DNA of 64,000 nucleotides from JAAXHB01 sp965214945. GTDB taxonomy: Bacteria; Actinomycetota; Acidimicrobiia; Acidimicrobiales; Aldehydirespiratoraceae. Below are positions 1 to 11,421 of this stretch, one piece after another. The notes beneath the pieces are model-generated. The model had not been told where the DNA came from and did not search any database. It saw nothing but the letters and a program-made list of their open reading frames with translations. The stretch spans positions 1,488,001 to 1,552,000 of the forward strand of contig OZ244029.1 of assembly GCA_965214945.1 (NCBI GenBank). The letters are read 5' to 3'. Each line of letters begins with the position of its first letter. The first letter of the stretch is position 1. A program made the translations under genes and the position numbers.

Positions 1-1186
1 CTCCGCAAGCCGAGCCCAAACCGATCACGTGGGCGAGGCCGACTCGGGCTCCTTCGATCTGGCGGTCCCCGGCTTCGCCTCGCAGGTGCGATGTGATCTC
101 GAAGACGTTTGCGACCCCCGTCGCGCCGATCGGATGGCCTTTGGAGATCAGTCCGCCGGACGCGTTCACCGGCATCGAGCCGTCACGAAACGGGGCACCG
201 GAGTCTATGAAGTCACCGGCGCCGCCCGGCTCGCACAGCCCGAGGTTGTCGTAGTGGATCAGTTCCGCCGTGGCGAAACAGTCGTGAAGCTCCACCAAGT
301 CGAGGTCTTCAGGCCCCACCCCGGCCGCTTCGTACGCTTGGGCGGCAGCGTTGCGGGTGAGCGTGTTGACATCCGGCTGGACCTGGCCGGCCTCAGTGAA
401 GGGATCCGATGTCAGCACCGACGCCGACACCTTCACGGCGCGCCGACGCGCCTGCGAACTCATCGATGCGAGCTGCTCTCCCGATACGAGCACCGCCGCC
501 GCGGCCCCGTCGCCGGTCGGGCAGCACATCAGCAGCGTGTTCGGGTAGCTCATCATCGGCGACGCTTTGATCTCCTCCATGGAGAACTTCTTTCGATACT
601 GCGCCAGCGGGTTGAGCGTGGAGTGGAGGTGGTTCTTGTAGGCGACCCTGGCGAACTGCTCGAAACCCACTGATTCGTTGGCGCAGGCGTATTCCATCCC
701 GGACTGGGCGAACACGCCGGGCATCGTCTCGGTGCCGAGCAGCCCGTCGATGCCGGTTACGGCGCCATAGCGGCCGCTCGGCTCGAACACCTTCTTGTCC
801 TTCTTGGCCGAGCCGCTTAGCAGCCCCATCTTGCCCATCTTCTCCACGCCGACGGCCAGACCGACTTCGGCCTCGCCCGACTTTATGGCCATGATCACGG
901 TGCGGATGGCGGTGGCTCCGGTGGCGCAGGCGTTGGACACGTTGTATACGCCAATGCCAGTTTGGCCTATCTGCTTCTGAAGGCGCTGGCCGACCCCGCG
1001 CGACGCCTCAAAAAGCGACCCGGCGGCCAGAACGTCGACGTCATGGATTGTGACTTCTCCATCGGCGAGCGCCGCCATAGCGCTTTGTGATGCCAAGTCG
1101 ATGAGATCGCGGTCGGGGTAGCGGGCGAAACGGGTCATGTGGGCGCCCAGCACCCAAACGCTGTCTGAAGCGATACGAGCGGTCAT
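1..1186 (-). CDS. Thiolase-family acetyl-CoA acetyltransferase / SCP-x-type thiolase (C-terminus off the window)
   Basis: This is a lipid-transfer-type thiolase, which cleaves or forms 3-ketoacyl-CoA thioesters, typically in fatty-acid or sterol side-chain breakdown. From the ATG at 1186 about 395 codons are visible and the frame is open to the left edge. The nucleophile Cys87 sits in NACATG, the catalytic His351 in GHPIGATG, and a second catalytic-type Cys394 lies at the edge in GSACG. A purine-rich AGGAGG lies upstream of the ATG. The gene follows a DUF35 zinc-ribbon gene by 41 bp, the usual partner of SCP2-type thiolases. The substrate cannot be read from sequence. Confidence 0.93.
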   Translation of the reverse strand, partial: MTARIASDSVWVLGAHMTRFARYPDRDLIDLASQSAMAALADGEVTIHDVDVLAAGSLFEASRGVGQRLQKQIGQTGIGVYNVSNACATGATAIRTVIMAIKSGEAEVGLAVGVEKMGKMGLLSGSAKKDKKVFEPSGRYGAVTGIDGLLGTETMPGVFAQSGMEYACANESVGFEQFARVAYKNHLHSTLNPLAQYRKKFSMEEIKASPMMSYPNTLLMCCPTGDGAAAAVLVSGEQLASMSSQARRRAVKVSASVLTSDPFTEAGQVQPDVNTLTRNAAAQAYEAAGVGPEDLDLVELHDCFATAELIHYDNLGLCEPGGAGDFIDSGAPFRDGSMPVNASGGLISKGHPIGATGVANVFEITSHLRGEAGDRQIEGARVGLAHVIGLGSACG

Positions 1187-1227
1187 TTGGACCTGTCCTC
1201 CTGTCGGCGAGTCGGCACCCGATGATC

Positions 1228-1626
1228 TCAGACCGCCGACGGCTCATAGCCGAAAGCGACGGCCTCGGCGCCGTCGTCGTCGAAGCCCGCAGAGTATGTG
1301 GTGAGCTGCACCCTCATTCCGAGCGTGACTGTGTCGGGGTCGGGGTCGCAGTTCACGATATTGGCCCGGACCCAGGTGCCGTCGTCTGCCTCGACCACCG
1401 CCGACACAAACGGGACGGCGATCCCCAGCGCGGCGCGGTGCACGATCGTGAAGGCTCTCAGCGTGCCTCGTCCGCTCACCCGAGCACGCCTGAAATCGGT
1501 GAGACCGCAGCGGGCGCAGGCGTTCCGTCTGTCGAAGTAGCGCGCGCCGCACGCAATGCACTGGTGCGCCTGAAGATGTGGATCCGGCTCGAGACGCAGG
1601 TATTCGACCAGCGGGATCCGGCTCAC
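1228..1626 (-). CDS. DUF35 / OB-fold protein with rubredoxin-like zinc ribbon
   Basis: A 132-residue acyl-CoA-associated OB-fold protein. Its N-terminus carries a four-cysteine ribbon (Cys23, Cys26, Cys37, Cys40), followed by a beta-rich OB domain with the segment GTLRAFTIVH. DUF35 proteins form complexes with thiolases and some acyl-CoA hydratases, and here the thiolase gene is directly downstream. The GTG at 1626 was chosen because it starts at the conserved domain and avoids overlapping the nitroreductase gene; an upstream extension to 1773 is open but not family-like. No strong ribosome-binding site is visible at this start. Confidence 0.88.
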   Translation of the reverse strand: MSRIPLVEYLRLEPDPHLQAHQCIACGARYFDRRNACARCGLTDFRRARVSGRGTLRAFTIVHRAALGIAVPFVSAVVEADDGTWVRANIVNCDPDPDTVTLGMRVQLTTYSAGFDDDGAEAVAFGYEPSAV

Positions 1627-1681
1627 CGCGCCGCAGGGTATCGCGCCCAACGCTGCTGACCCGGATTGGCGTGCCGGCAGC

Positions 1682-2308
1682 TCAGCTCGACGCCCGACAC
1701 CGCCAGTGTGAGCGGTGGACGACCTGCTCCAGCGGCCGGCGAGGACGCAGCGCCGATCTGCTGGGGCGGTCATCGGGCGCAGGTATGCCGACGGCGACCG
1801 CGCCCACGGCCCGGTGGCCAGACGGCACGCCGAAGCAGCGCCTCACATCCTCCTCGGCTTCAAACAGACCGAACAGACAGGCACCGAGCCCGCGGTCGGC
1901 GGCGCACAGCAGCATCGTCATCAGCGCGGCTCCCGCGTCCACGAACCAGTACGGGATCGGCCAGGACTCCAAGCTGCTCCCCAAGCCGGAACCGCCACGG
2001 CGGACCTTGTCGGGCTCGCTGTAGCGGCGCAGGTACGCGCCCGGGTCTGTCCAAGCCACGATCAGCGCCGGGGCACGCAGCAGGCCCGGCCATGCGAAGC
2101 CCGCTCTCCGGCTCGGAGGCAGGGTGATGTCCCAGCAGCGCTCCACATCGGCGCCTTCCAGCACCAGGAACTCCAAAGCGGAGGTGTTCCCGGCAGACGG
2201 GCCGCGGCGAGCCAGGTCACAGATCTCCTCCAGCGTTGACGAATCGACCGGCTCGGAGGTGAAAGAGCGCACCATGCGCCGCCGGCGGACGACCCGCTCG
2301 AACTCCAT
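1682..2308 (-). CDS. Nitroreductase-family FMN oxidoreductase
   Basis: A 208-residue nitroreductase-like protein, probably an FMN-dependent NAD(P)H oxidoreductase. The N-terminal stretch VVRRRRMVRSF and the following RRGPSAGN segment match the phosphate- and flavin-binding region of the family. The central GAALMTMLLCAADRGLGACLFG matches the usual helix near the dimer interface. It heads a minus-strand group with the DUF35 and thiolase genes, which suggests a lipid or xenobiotic redox step, though family members reduce many substrates. The last residues (from about 185) are basic and probably not part of the fold. Confidence 0.88.
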   Translation of the reverse strand: MEFERVVRRRRMVRSFTSEPVDSSTLEEICDLARRGPSAGNTSALEFLVLEGADVERCWDITLPPSRRAGFAWPGLLRAPALIVAWTDPGAYLRRYSEPDKVRRGGSGLGSSLESWPIPYWFVDAGAALMTMLLCAADRGLGACLFGLFEAEEDVRRCFGVPSGHRAVGAVAVGIPAPDDRPSRSALRPRRPLEQVVHRSHWRCRASS

Positions 2309-2337
2309 CAGCGCCAGTCACCCGGCTCGCTTAGGGC

Positions 2338-3006
2338 TTAGACCAGCTGCTCCAGCTCTTCGGACATCGCCCAGCCGTGGACCAACAGCGTGTCGCCCTT
2401 GGTGACGTCCACAGCGGCGAGAAGATCCTGCAGTTCTGCTGAGTTCATCTCGGGCTCGAGGCTCTCATGATCGAGCACCGTGGGCGGCAGATGCTTGGTG
2501 TGACTGGCGAAGCGGCGGTCGTCGTAACTGAATGCGCCGATGCCGAAGCGCTTTGCCAGGCGCCGTCCCCATGCCCTGTCTTCGCCGGTCGGCTTGCGCC
2601 CTGGCCGGGGCATCACATCGTTGAACACCGTGTAGGCCTCGAAGGCGCCGCAGCGGTTGATCTGAGCGCCGAATAGCACGTCCTCGTCCGGGAATGAGAG
2701 GCCGGCGCGGCGTTTCTGATCGCGGATGATCGATCTCAGCGCCTCGCCTCGAAGTGCGGTGCGGCTGATGTGCCCGGCGCCGAGAAGCACGCATGGCGTG
2801 CCGCCGATCCTCTCCAAGGTGCAGAACAGGAAACCCTGAAGCTTGGATCCGTCTCTGGCCCGGGTGAGCAGCACCCAAGCCTCCGCCTGCTTGGACAGTT
2901 CCTCGACCTCCAAAGCGTACGAAGATCCGGCGCAGAGATCGGCCATCTCCCCGAAGTCGGAGTCCCCCAAAGACGTGCAATCGACCGTCTCGACACTGAT
3001 AGCCAT
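2338..3006 (-). CDS. Hypothetical protein, possibly acetyltransferase-like N-terminus
   Basis: A 222-residue soluble protein that I do not recognise. The first 120 residues (a SSYALEVEELSKQAEAW-like helix, then strands around VLLTRARDG and FLFCTLERIGG) loosely resemble a GNAT acetyltransferase fold, but no clear acetyl-CoA loop is seen. The ATG at 3006 is preferred over an upstream start at 3060 because GGAAGG lies before it. It stands alone between dnaE and the nitroreductase gene. Its stop codon lies in a short tandem repeat (2329-2342) in which a 7-base unit containing TAA occurs twice. Confidence 0.6.
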   Translation of the reverse strand: MAISVETVDCTSLGDSDFGEMADLCAGSSYALEVEELSKQAEAWVLLTRARDGSKLQGFLFCTLERIGGTPCVLLGAGHISRTALRGEALRSIIRDQKRRAGLSFPDEDVLFGAQINRCGAFEAYTVFNDVMPRPGRKPTGEDRAWGRRLAKRFGIGAFSYDDRRFASHTKHLPPTVLDHESLEPEMNSAELQDLLAAVDVTKGDTLLVHGWAMSEELEQLV

Positions 3007-3159
3007 GACGACTGTCCGCCTTCCGTTGACCGAATCTGCCAGCACTCTAGTGTTCATCAAAAGTCGCCGAATCGCAACTCCGGCAGTCAGTCTAAGTTCA
3101 CTCGGCAGGCCGCGCGGAGTGGGCTGCGAAGCTGAGGCAGCGGTGAGCCCGGCTATGAG

Positions 3160-6762
<3,603 letters not shown>

Positions 6763-6771
6763 CGCGCTTCC

Positions 6772-6812
6772 TGTGGACAAGGTGGGCAGCGCCTGTGGAC
6801 ACCTGTGGAGAA
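6772..6812 (-). promoter_or_regulatory. Cluster of three DnaA-box-like 9-mers upstream of dnaE
   Basis: Read on the minus strand, the 9-mers are TTGTCCACA (6772-6780, matching the actinobacterial DnaA-box consensus), GTGTCCACA (6794-6802) and TTCTCCACA (6804-6812). All three lie in the same orientation within 41 bp, immediately before the dnaE start. One perfect and two near-perfect boxes could let DnaA tune dnaE transcription. No AT-rich unwinding region is present, so this does not look like an origin. Confidence 0.55.
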
Positions 6813-6831
6813 ACTACAGACGCGTAGTTTC
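6810..6831. promoter_or_regulatory. Perfect 8-bp inverted repeat, operator-like
   Basis: GAAACTAC and GTAGTTTC are separated by six bases (AGACGC), forming a 22-bp dyad directly upstream of the DnaA-box-like cluster and about 50-70 bp before the dnaE start. It lacks a T-tract and so is better read as a protein-binding site than a terminator. It does not match the actinobacterial LexA box. Confidence 0.45.
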
Positions 6832-6891
6832 GACAAATTAGCCGAGCGCATAGGTGCAGCGCAACCCGAATTCCGGCAGCGCTCAGCATTC

Positions 6892-6997
6892 ATGCCAACG
6901 CGGTGTCGGAGCAACGAATGGCACCAGCTGCTGATCCCGGCCACCCAGTCTGTGATCGCCACGTGCCGACGCGGTGTCGAGCAACGAATGGCACCAG
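6892..6997. repeat. Two 36-bp direct repeats in the bpa-dnaE spacer
   Basis: Copies at 6892-6927 and 6963-6997 share about 33 of 36 positions, differing by two substitutions and one indel; the shared core includes AGCAACGAATGGCACCAG. They occupy most of the 326-bp gap between bpa and dnaE (6763-7088), in which I see no plausible gene. Their function is unknown; binding-site or slippage-derived duplication are both possible. Confidence 0.75.
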
Positions 6998-7037
6998 GGG
7001 CCGCCCCGACAGGGCGCGAGTTAGCCCTCCCTCCCCC

Positions 7038-7055
7038 CGCCGCTTATGAGCGGCG
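7038..7055 (-). terminator. Hairpin downstream of bpa
   Basis: CGCCGCT and AGCGGCG form a perfect 7-bp stem with a 4-base loop (TATG), 33 bp after the bpa stop. On the minus strand it is followed by a run of G and A, not T, so it is at most an imperfect intrinsic terminator. Confidence 0.4.
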
Positions 7056-7088
7056 CAGGCTCCTGAGCGTTAAGGCTCTGTGGGGCAG

Positions 7089-7694
7089 CTACAGGTACGC
7101 GCCGGGACTATCGTCACCGCGCCGGCCAAGCGGACCTGCGTGCGGAGGCCTGCCAGCGGGAAGTTCGCTGCGCATCGCCTCAAGCTGACGGCGCGCGGCC
7201 AGCTCCTGGGCGACGAGCATGGCCTGCATGCCGCTGATCAGGCCTTCAAGCCAGCCGACAAGCTGCGCTTTGGCGACGTGCAGTTCCGCCGCTGTGGGAG
7301 TCTCGCCCTGTTCGGTGCCCCCGAAGGGCGACGCGAGCCGCGTCAGCTCGCCCCGCAGGTCCTCCGACACCGCAGAAGATATCTCAGTGACGGAGATCTC
7401 GTAGATCTGGCGCAGGCGCTTGCGGCTCGCCTCGTCCAGCTCTATGGCCCTCACCTCATTGAGCAGCTGCTTAAGCATCGTGCCGATGCGCATAACCTTG
7501 GCGGGGCTGTCAATGTTCTCAGAGTCACCCTCAGCGTCGGCAGACGGCAAGCTGAGCTTGTTGCCTCCACTCGCGGGCAACACCTCCGGACGCTCAGGCG
7601 CAGAGAACACGCGCTGCTTCCGCCTGGGTTCCACTGTCACGGTGTGCTCACTGACCTGTCCGTCACTGGTGCGGCTCCCCACAGTTGATCGCAT
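7089..7694 (-). CDS. bpa: Bacterial proteasome activator (DUF2587 family)
   Basis: This is an ATP-independent ring activator of the 20S proteasome, known from mycobacteria as Bpa or PafE. The core matches the family: VMRIGTMLKQLL, then LDEASRKRLRQIYE, then AQLVGWLEGLISGMQAM. The protein ends in GAYL, equivalent to the C-terminal GQYL by which Bpa docks into proteasome alpha-ring pockets. About 201 residues from the ATG at 7694; an upstream TTG at 7736 is also open. The N-terminal 60 residues look disordered. Its presence predicts proteasome genes elsewhere in this genome. Confidence 0.9.
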   Translation of the reverse strand: MRSTVGSRTSDGQVSEHTVTVEPRRKQRVFSAPERPEVLPASGGNKLSLPSADAEGDSENIDSPAKVMRIGTMLKQLLNEVRAIELDEASRKRLRQIYEISVTEISSAVSEDLRGELTRLASPFGGTEQGETPTAAELHVAKAQLVGWLEGLISGMQAMLVAQELAARRQLEAMRSELPAGRPPHAGPLGRRGDDSPGAYL

Positions 7695-7730
7695 CACCGC
7701 GGCGGACGAGTCGACGCGGTAGCAGCCGGG

Positions 7731-7784
7731 CCTCAACTTTATGTCGTGACCTCAACTCTACGTCGTGAAGGGTTATGTCGTGAA
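7731..7784. repeat. Imperfect tandem repeat (about 2.8 copies) at the phosphodiesterase stop codon
   Basis: Units at 7731-7749 and 7750-7768 are 19 bp and differ at two positions; a partial third copy covers 7773-7784. Read on the minus strand, the copies keep the ends TCACGACATAA, TCACGACGTAG and TCACGACATAA, so each carries a stop codon. The first is the true stop of the upstream gene (7773-7775), and the second stop (7758-7760) is in the same frame. Confidence 0.85.
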
Positions 7785-8936
7785 GGTCAGCAGCGGCACC
7801 AGCATCTCCTCAGGTGTCAGCGAGCCGTGCCTTCCCTTAAGGCTGCTGGGCTTGGGCCTGCCGCTGCCGGTCTCCGCAAACGCGAAGGCGTGGTGCCCGG
7901 TTGCCACCAGCGCCACATCGCCGAGACGACGGCGGGCCGCGTCGGTGACGACGGGCCCCAGCAGTCCGGTGTCGATCAGCTCTTCGGCGGTGATCACCCA
8001 GGCGCAGTCGCCGTGAGCTGCCTCAGCAGACTCATACAGTGCCCGGGCTCGTCCTGGCTTGGCGTGGAGCCAGCGGAAGCGGTGCTCTCCCGACTCTCCC
8101 GCCGCATGCTTGACGACGCTGCGGTCGACCACGGTGACGCTGTCGGAGCAGTCGACGAGGCCGTGGTCGGATGTCACTACCACTGCGGTGCCCCGGGGGG
8201 ACGCCATAAGAAGGTCGGCGACCAGCCGGTCGCAGTAACGCAGCTCAGATTCGTAGTGCTCGCCGAAGCCGTGCTCGTGCGCCACTACGTCGGGGCCGTC
8301 GTAATAGGCGTACACGAAGGGCTCCCCGCTCACTAGCAGCCGCCGGGTCTCGACTACGAGGCTTGAGAGCTTTCGGATGCCGATGTGCCGGACACCGCGC
8401 AGATGCGCCCTCGTGAACCCACTGCCCTCGTATTTCTTGAAGGAGACGACCGGCGGACGCTGACCGCCAAAGGCCTCGAAAGGCTGGAACTCTTCAGGCC
8501 TGATGCGCTTATGCGCCTTGCCTGTCGGCGTTTCCCAGCTCAGGACGTTCAAGTTACCGAACTGCGTTGCGATGCGGTATCCCACTATGCCGTGCTCCCC
8601 GGGCGGGACGCCTGTCGAAACCGACGTGAGAGCGCTCGCAGTGGTGCTGGGGGCTACGGTCGTGATCGTCTTGGCGGACATCTCCGCGAGTGTCGGGCAG
8701 CAGCGCAGCGTCGCGGCCAGTTGCTGAGCGCCGAGCCCGTCGATGAGCACCAGCACGACGGCGCGGGCTTTGAGCACGGATTCGTCGAGCAGCGGGTTCG
8801 CAGGAGGCAACCACGTGTCACGACCGCAGTCGGCGAAGCCCAGGACGGCCGGCACCAGGTCGGCGACGCACCCTCCTCCGTAGTCGGGCAGGACCAGCCT
8901 CGTGCCGTCGGGTAGCGTCCGGCTCACGCCTGTCAC
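7773..8936 (-). CDS. Alkaline phosphatase / nucleotide pyrophosphatase family protein
   Basis: A 387-residue member of the type I phosphodiesterase / nucleotide pyrophosphatase superfamily. The metal site is built from VLIDGLG (Asp66), the nucleophile threonine in APSTTA (about Thr98-Thr99), DGPDVVAHEHG and TSDHGLVD. These are the usual six zinc-ligand positions. GEHGIVGY after the nucleophile is also typical. There is no signal peptide, so it probably acts in the cytoplasm on a phosphodiester or phosphoester substrate that cannot be named. GTG start at 8936. The 3' end is duplicated in tandem. Confidence 0.88.
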   Translation of the reverse strand: MTGVSRTLPDGTRLVLPDYGGGCVADLVPAVLGFADCGRDTWLPPANPLLDESVLKARAVVLVLIDGLGAQQLAATLRCCPTLAEMSAKTITTVAPSTTASALTSVSTGVPPGEHGIVGYRIATQFGNLNVLSWETPTGKAHKRIRPEEFQPFEAFGGQRPPVVSFKKYEGSGFTRAHLRGVRHIGIRKLSSLVVETRRLLVSGEPFVYAYYDGPDVVAHEHGFGEHYESELRYCDRLVADLLMASPRGTAVVVTSDHGLVDCSDSVTVVDRSVVKHAAGESGEHRFRWLHAKPGRARALYESAEAAHGDCAWVITAEELIDTGLLGPVVTDAARRRLGDVALVATGHHAFAFAETGSGRPKPSSLKGRHGSLTPEEMLVPLLTFTT

Positions 8937-8954
8937 GACATCTATGATGCCATC

Positions 8955-9392
8955 ATGAGGGTGTCAACTCGAGGCGACTACGCATCGCGTGCACTACTAT
9001 CGCTCGCCCTGCATCCCGACTCGGCACCGACATCGGTGCGGGAGATCGCAGAGCGCACCGCGTTGCCCCAGCCATACCTTGAGCAGATCCTGTTGGCGCT
9101 GAAAGGCGCCGGGCTGGTCCGGTCCAAGCGGGGCATCGGCGGGGGATATATTCTGGCCCGCGAGCCGGCCGGAATACTGCTGTCAGAAATCGTGCGCGCC
9201 GTCGATGGCCCGATAACGGCCGGGGACTTCGGCGACCCCCACACCGATGGCGCCTGCGACCATGAGGGCCAATGCGTGCTGCTGGCGATCTGGGCGGCGT
9301 CAGGATCTCACATGCGCGAGTTTCTCGATTCGTTCACTCTTGCCGACATCGCCTCTATGGCCCGAGGCGTGCTCGCCTGGCCTGAAGTGTGA
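8955..9392 (+). CDS. Rrf2-family transcriptional regulator
   Basis: A 145-residue winged-helix regulator of the IscR/NsrR/CymR type. Residues 1-80 hold the DNA-binding domain, including VREIAERTALPQPYLEQIL and the wing GIGGGY. The cluster region has only two cysteines, Cys101 and Cys107 (CDHEGQC). The third cysteine used by IscR is missing, so iron-sulfur binding may be altered or absent. It is divergent from the phosphodiesterase-like gene with only 18 bp between starts, so the promoters must overlap coding sequence. Confidence 0.92.
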   Translation: MRVSTRGDYASRALLSLALHPDSAPTSVREIAERTALPQPYLEQILLALKGAGLVRSKRGIGGGYILAREPAGILLSEIVRAVDGPITAGDFGDPHTDGACDHEGQCVLLAIWAASGSHMREFLDSFTLADIASMARGVLAWPEV

Positions 9393-9424
9393 CCGCGGGC
9401 GGCGGAGGCCGCTCCTGCCTCGGG

Positions 9425-10390
9425 TCACGCAGCCGCAGGTCTGCCAGACGCCAGAGCGTCGACAAGCTCAGCGGGCAGCTCCGACTCGAATCCGATCAAG
9501 TCATCGGTGCTGGGATGGCGAAACGTCAGCGAGCGGGCGTGCAGAAAGGGGCGTCGCAGCCCGCAATCGCCGATCCTTGAAGCCGCCGCGTGCGGCGATG
9601 CACCGTAGACGTGGTCACCTGCCACCGGATGACCTATGGCGCGCATGTGCACTCTGATCTGATGCGTCCGCCCCGTTTCAAGCCGGCACGAGACCAGCGT
9701 GCGGGCAACCGGCTCGGCGAAGCGTTCGAGCACGGTGTAGCGCGTCACCGCTGGGCGTCCCCGCTCTGTGACGGCCATGCGCGTGGGGTGTCGGCGGGAC
9801 CGTCCGACAGGGGCCTCGATTATGCCTTCCTCAGCAGCTACACGGCCCTCAACGAGCGCCCAGTAGACCCGAACCGGCTGACGCGCGCGGAGCTGCTGTG
9901 TTAATGACTCGTACGCTCTTACGCTGCGCGCAGCCACCATAAGGCCCGAGCTGAAGCGGTCGAGCCGATGCACGATGCCGGGGCGCATAGGGTCTCCGAC
10001 TTCCGCCATTTCCGGATAGCGCGCCAGCAGGCCGTTGACCAGCGTTCCGCAGGGGTTCCCGGAACCGGGGTGCACCACCAGCCCAGCGGGCTTGTCGACC
10101 ACCACGACATGGTCGTCGCTGTAAGCGATCGTGAACTCCACCGTGCGGTCGGCCCTAGGGACGTCGGATCCGCCGCCGTCTGGGCGGGCGATGTCTGCGA
10201 CGGCCAGCCGCTGTCCGGCGGCCACGCGGCGCGCCCGTGCTGTGACGACGTTGTCGTCGAGACGGACGCTGCCGGCGTCGACCAGTCTGGCGGCAGCCGC
10301 GCGGCTGATGTCAGCCGCCAACGCCACAACTCGGTCAAGTCGCACGCCATCCAAAGCGGCACCCAGAGTCTGGTCGATGTGCGTGCTCAC
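9425..10390 (-). CDS. rluD: RluD-type 23S rRNA pseudouridine synthase
   Basis: Converts uridines in 23S rRNA to pseudouridine. An N-terminal S4 domain (about residues 18-75, LDRVVALAADISR) precedes the catalytic domain with HRLDRFSSG, where Asp144 is the catalytic aspartate, and ends with TGRTHQIRVHM. 321 residues from the GTG at 10390, whose GTGA overlaps the stop of lspA, so the two are translationally coupled. The lspA-rluD pairing is very common in bacteria and supports the call. Confidence 0.95.
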   Translation of the reverse strand: MSTHIDQTLGAALDGVRLDRVVALAADISRAAAARLVDAGSVRLDDNVVTARARRVAAGQRLAVADIARPDGGGSDVPRADRTVEFTIAYSDDHVVVVDKPAGLVVHPGSGNPCGTLVNGLLARYPEMAEVGDPMRPGIVHRLDRFSSGLMVAARSVRAYESLTQQLRARQPVRVYWALVEGRVAAEEGIIEAPVGRSRRHPTRMAVTERGRPAVTRYTVLERFAEPVARTLVSCRLETGRTHQIRVHMRAIGHPVAGDHVYGASPHAAASRIGDCGLRRPFLHARSLTFRHPSTDDLIGFESELPAELVDALASGRPAAA

Positions 10391-10896
10391 GGAAGAGCAG
10401 CGGGCGCCTGCCGTGGCCCGCGTGCGACATTGAACGCCAGCAGAGCCGCACTCACGGTGATCGCCATGTCCGCCGCGTTCCACACAGGCCAGAACTGGAC
10501 GTCAATGAAGTCGACCACCGCGCCGTCGAGCAAGCCGCCTTCGGTGCGGAACGCCCTGTCGCACAAGTTCCCGACAGCGCCGCCCGCAATGCAGCCGACC
10601 GCGGCGGACGCCATCCGGCCCGAAGTCAGGCGGCGGCTTCGCAACAAGGCGACTGCTACTGCGGCGGCAGCGACCCCAAGCAGCGGCCCCAGACCTCCGA
10701 ACAGGCCGAAAGCAGCGCCCGTGTTATGCACGAGACGTAGCCGCAATGTCCAGATCACGTCGATGATGCGGCCACCGCTTAGGGCGGTGGTCGCCCACCA
10801 CTTGGTGAGCTGGTCGACAGCCAAAACGGCGAACGCCGCGCCCGCGATCAGACCTGGGTGTCGGCCATCGGGCCTTCGGCGCGCAGTGCCACTCAC
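10387..10896 (-). CDS. lspA: Lipoprotein signal peptidase II
   Basis: The inner-membrane aspartyl protease that removes signal peptides from prolipoproteins. 169 residues with four predicted membrane helices. The two catalytic aspartates are Asp113 in GNLCDR and Asp143 in WNAADM, and HNTGAAFG near residue 57 is the family signature. It overlaps rluD by four bases. The GerMN lipoprotein encoded at 41671 is a likely substrate. Confidence 0.95.
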   Translation of the reverse strand: MSGTARRRPDGRHPGLIAGAAFAVLAVDQLTKWWATTALSGGRIIDVIWTLRLRLVHNTGAAFGLFGGLGPLLGVAAAAVAVALLRSRRLTSGRMASAAVGCIAGGAVGNLCDRAFRTEGGLLDGAVVDFIDVQFWPVWNAADMAITVSAALLAFNVARGPRQAPAALP

Positions 10897-10964
10897 AGTT
10901 GTGCCACAGCGCCGCCAACAGGCTCAGCGCCGGTGGCAGGGCGTCCGCCGGGCCGGGTCTACCG

Positions 10965-11387
10965 TCAGCGTCTGAAGCCGCCGGCTTTGACCTCTACGCG
11001 CTCTGAGGCCCAAGGAATGGCCCTGAGCCGAACGATCGGGATCGGCTCGCCCGAAGTCACGCAATAGCCGTAGGTGCCTTCGCGCATCCTTTTCAGCGCC
11101 GCGTCTATCTGCGCGACGGTGGAGCGAGCCTGGCTCGACAGCGCGAGGTCTCTTTCTCGCTCCACGGCAACGGTATCGCCCTCGCCGCCTTCCTCGTCGA
11201 AGTGCACGTCTCCGGGCTCGCGAGCCTCGAGCAGGTACTGGGCCTCAGCTTGGTACTCCTCAGCCGAGTGGAGATACTTGTGACGCTCTCTAAGCAGCTT
11301 GCGCTTGAGTTCATCCATGGTGCGAGGCTTGAAGCGTGGCTTGAGCGGTTTGCCGAGCGCTGATGTTCTCTTCTGTGGGGCAGACAC
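10965..11387 (-). CDS. DksA/TraR-like protein lacking the zinc-finger cysteines
   Basis: A 140-residue DksA/TraR-type protein: a coiled-coil N-terminal half, then the family signature GTYGYCVTSGEPIPIVRLRA. Canonical members bind zinc with four cysteines, but here only Cys109 remains and the C-terminal pair is replaced in PWASERVEVK. The fold may be stabilised otherwise. The GTG at 11387 is chosen because GGGAGGT lies six bases upstream. It sits between divIVA and lspA, a common actinobacterial neighbourhood, and probably acts on RNA polymerase, though that is inference from the family. Confidence 0.85.
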   Translation of the reverse strand: MSAPQKRTSALGKPLKPRFKPRTMDELKRKLLRERHKYLHSAEEYQAEAQYLLEAREPGDVHFDEEGGEGDTVAVERERDLALSSQARSTVAQIDAALKRMREGTYGYCVTSGEPIPIVRLRAIPWASERVEVKAGGFRR

Positions 11388-11421
11388 GGTGACACCTCCC
11401 GTCGCAGCAAGACAGATGAAC

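Noticed and set aside
29..673. Long open frame opposite the thiolase
   Set aside because: The minus-strand frame encodes a clear thiolase with all motifs; the plus-strand frame is an effect of GC-rich codon use. The same holds for many opposite-strand frames in this window.
6772..6831. Possible replication origin upstream of dnaE
   Set aside because: Only three DnaA-box-like sites, no AT-rich stretch, and no dnaA, dnaN, recF or gyrase genes nearby. A regulatory site is the simpler reading.
7038..7055. G-quadruplex in the G-rich run after the bpa hairpin
   Set aside because: Three G-runs with no suitable fourth within a normal loop length; too weak to claim.
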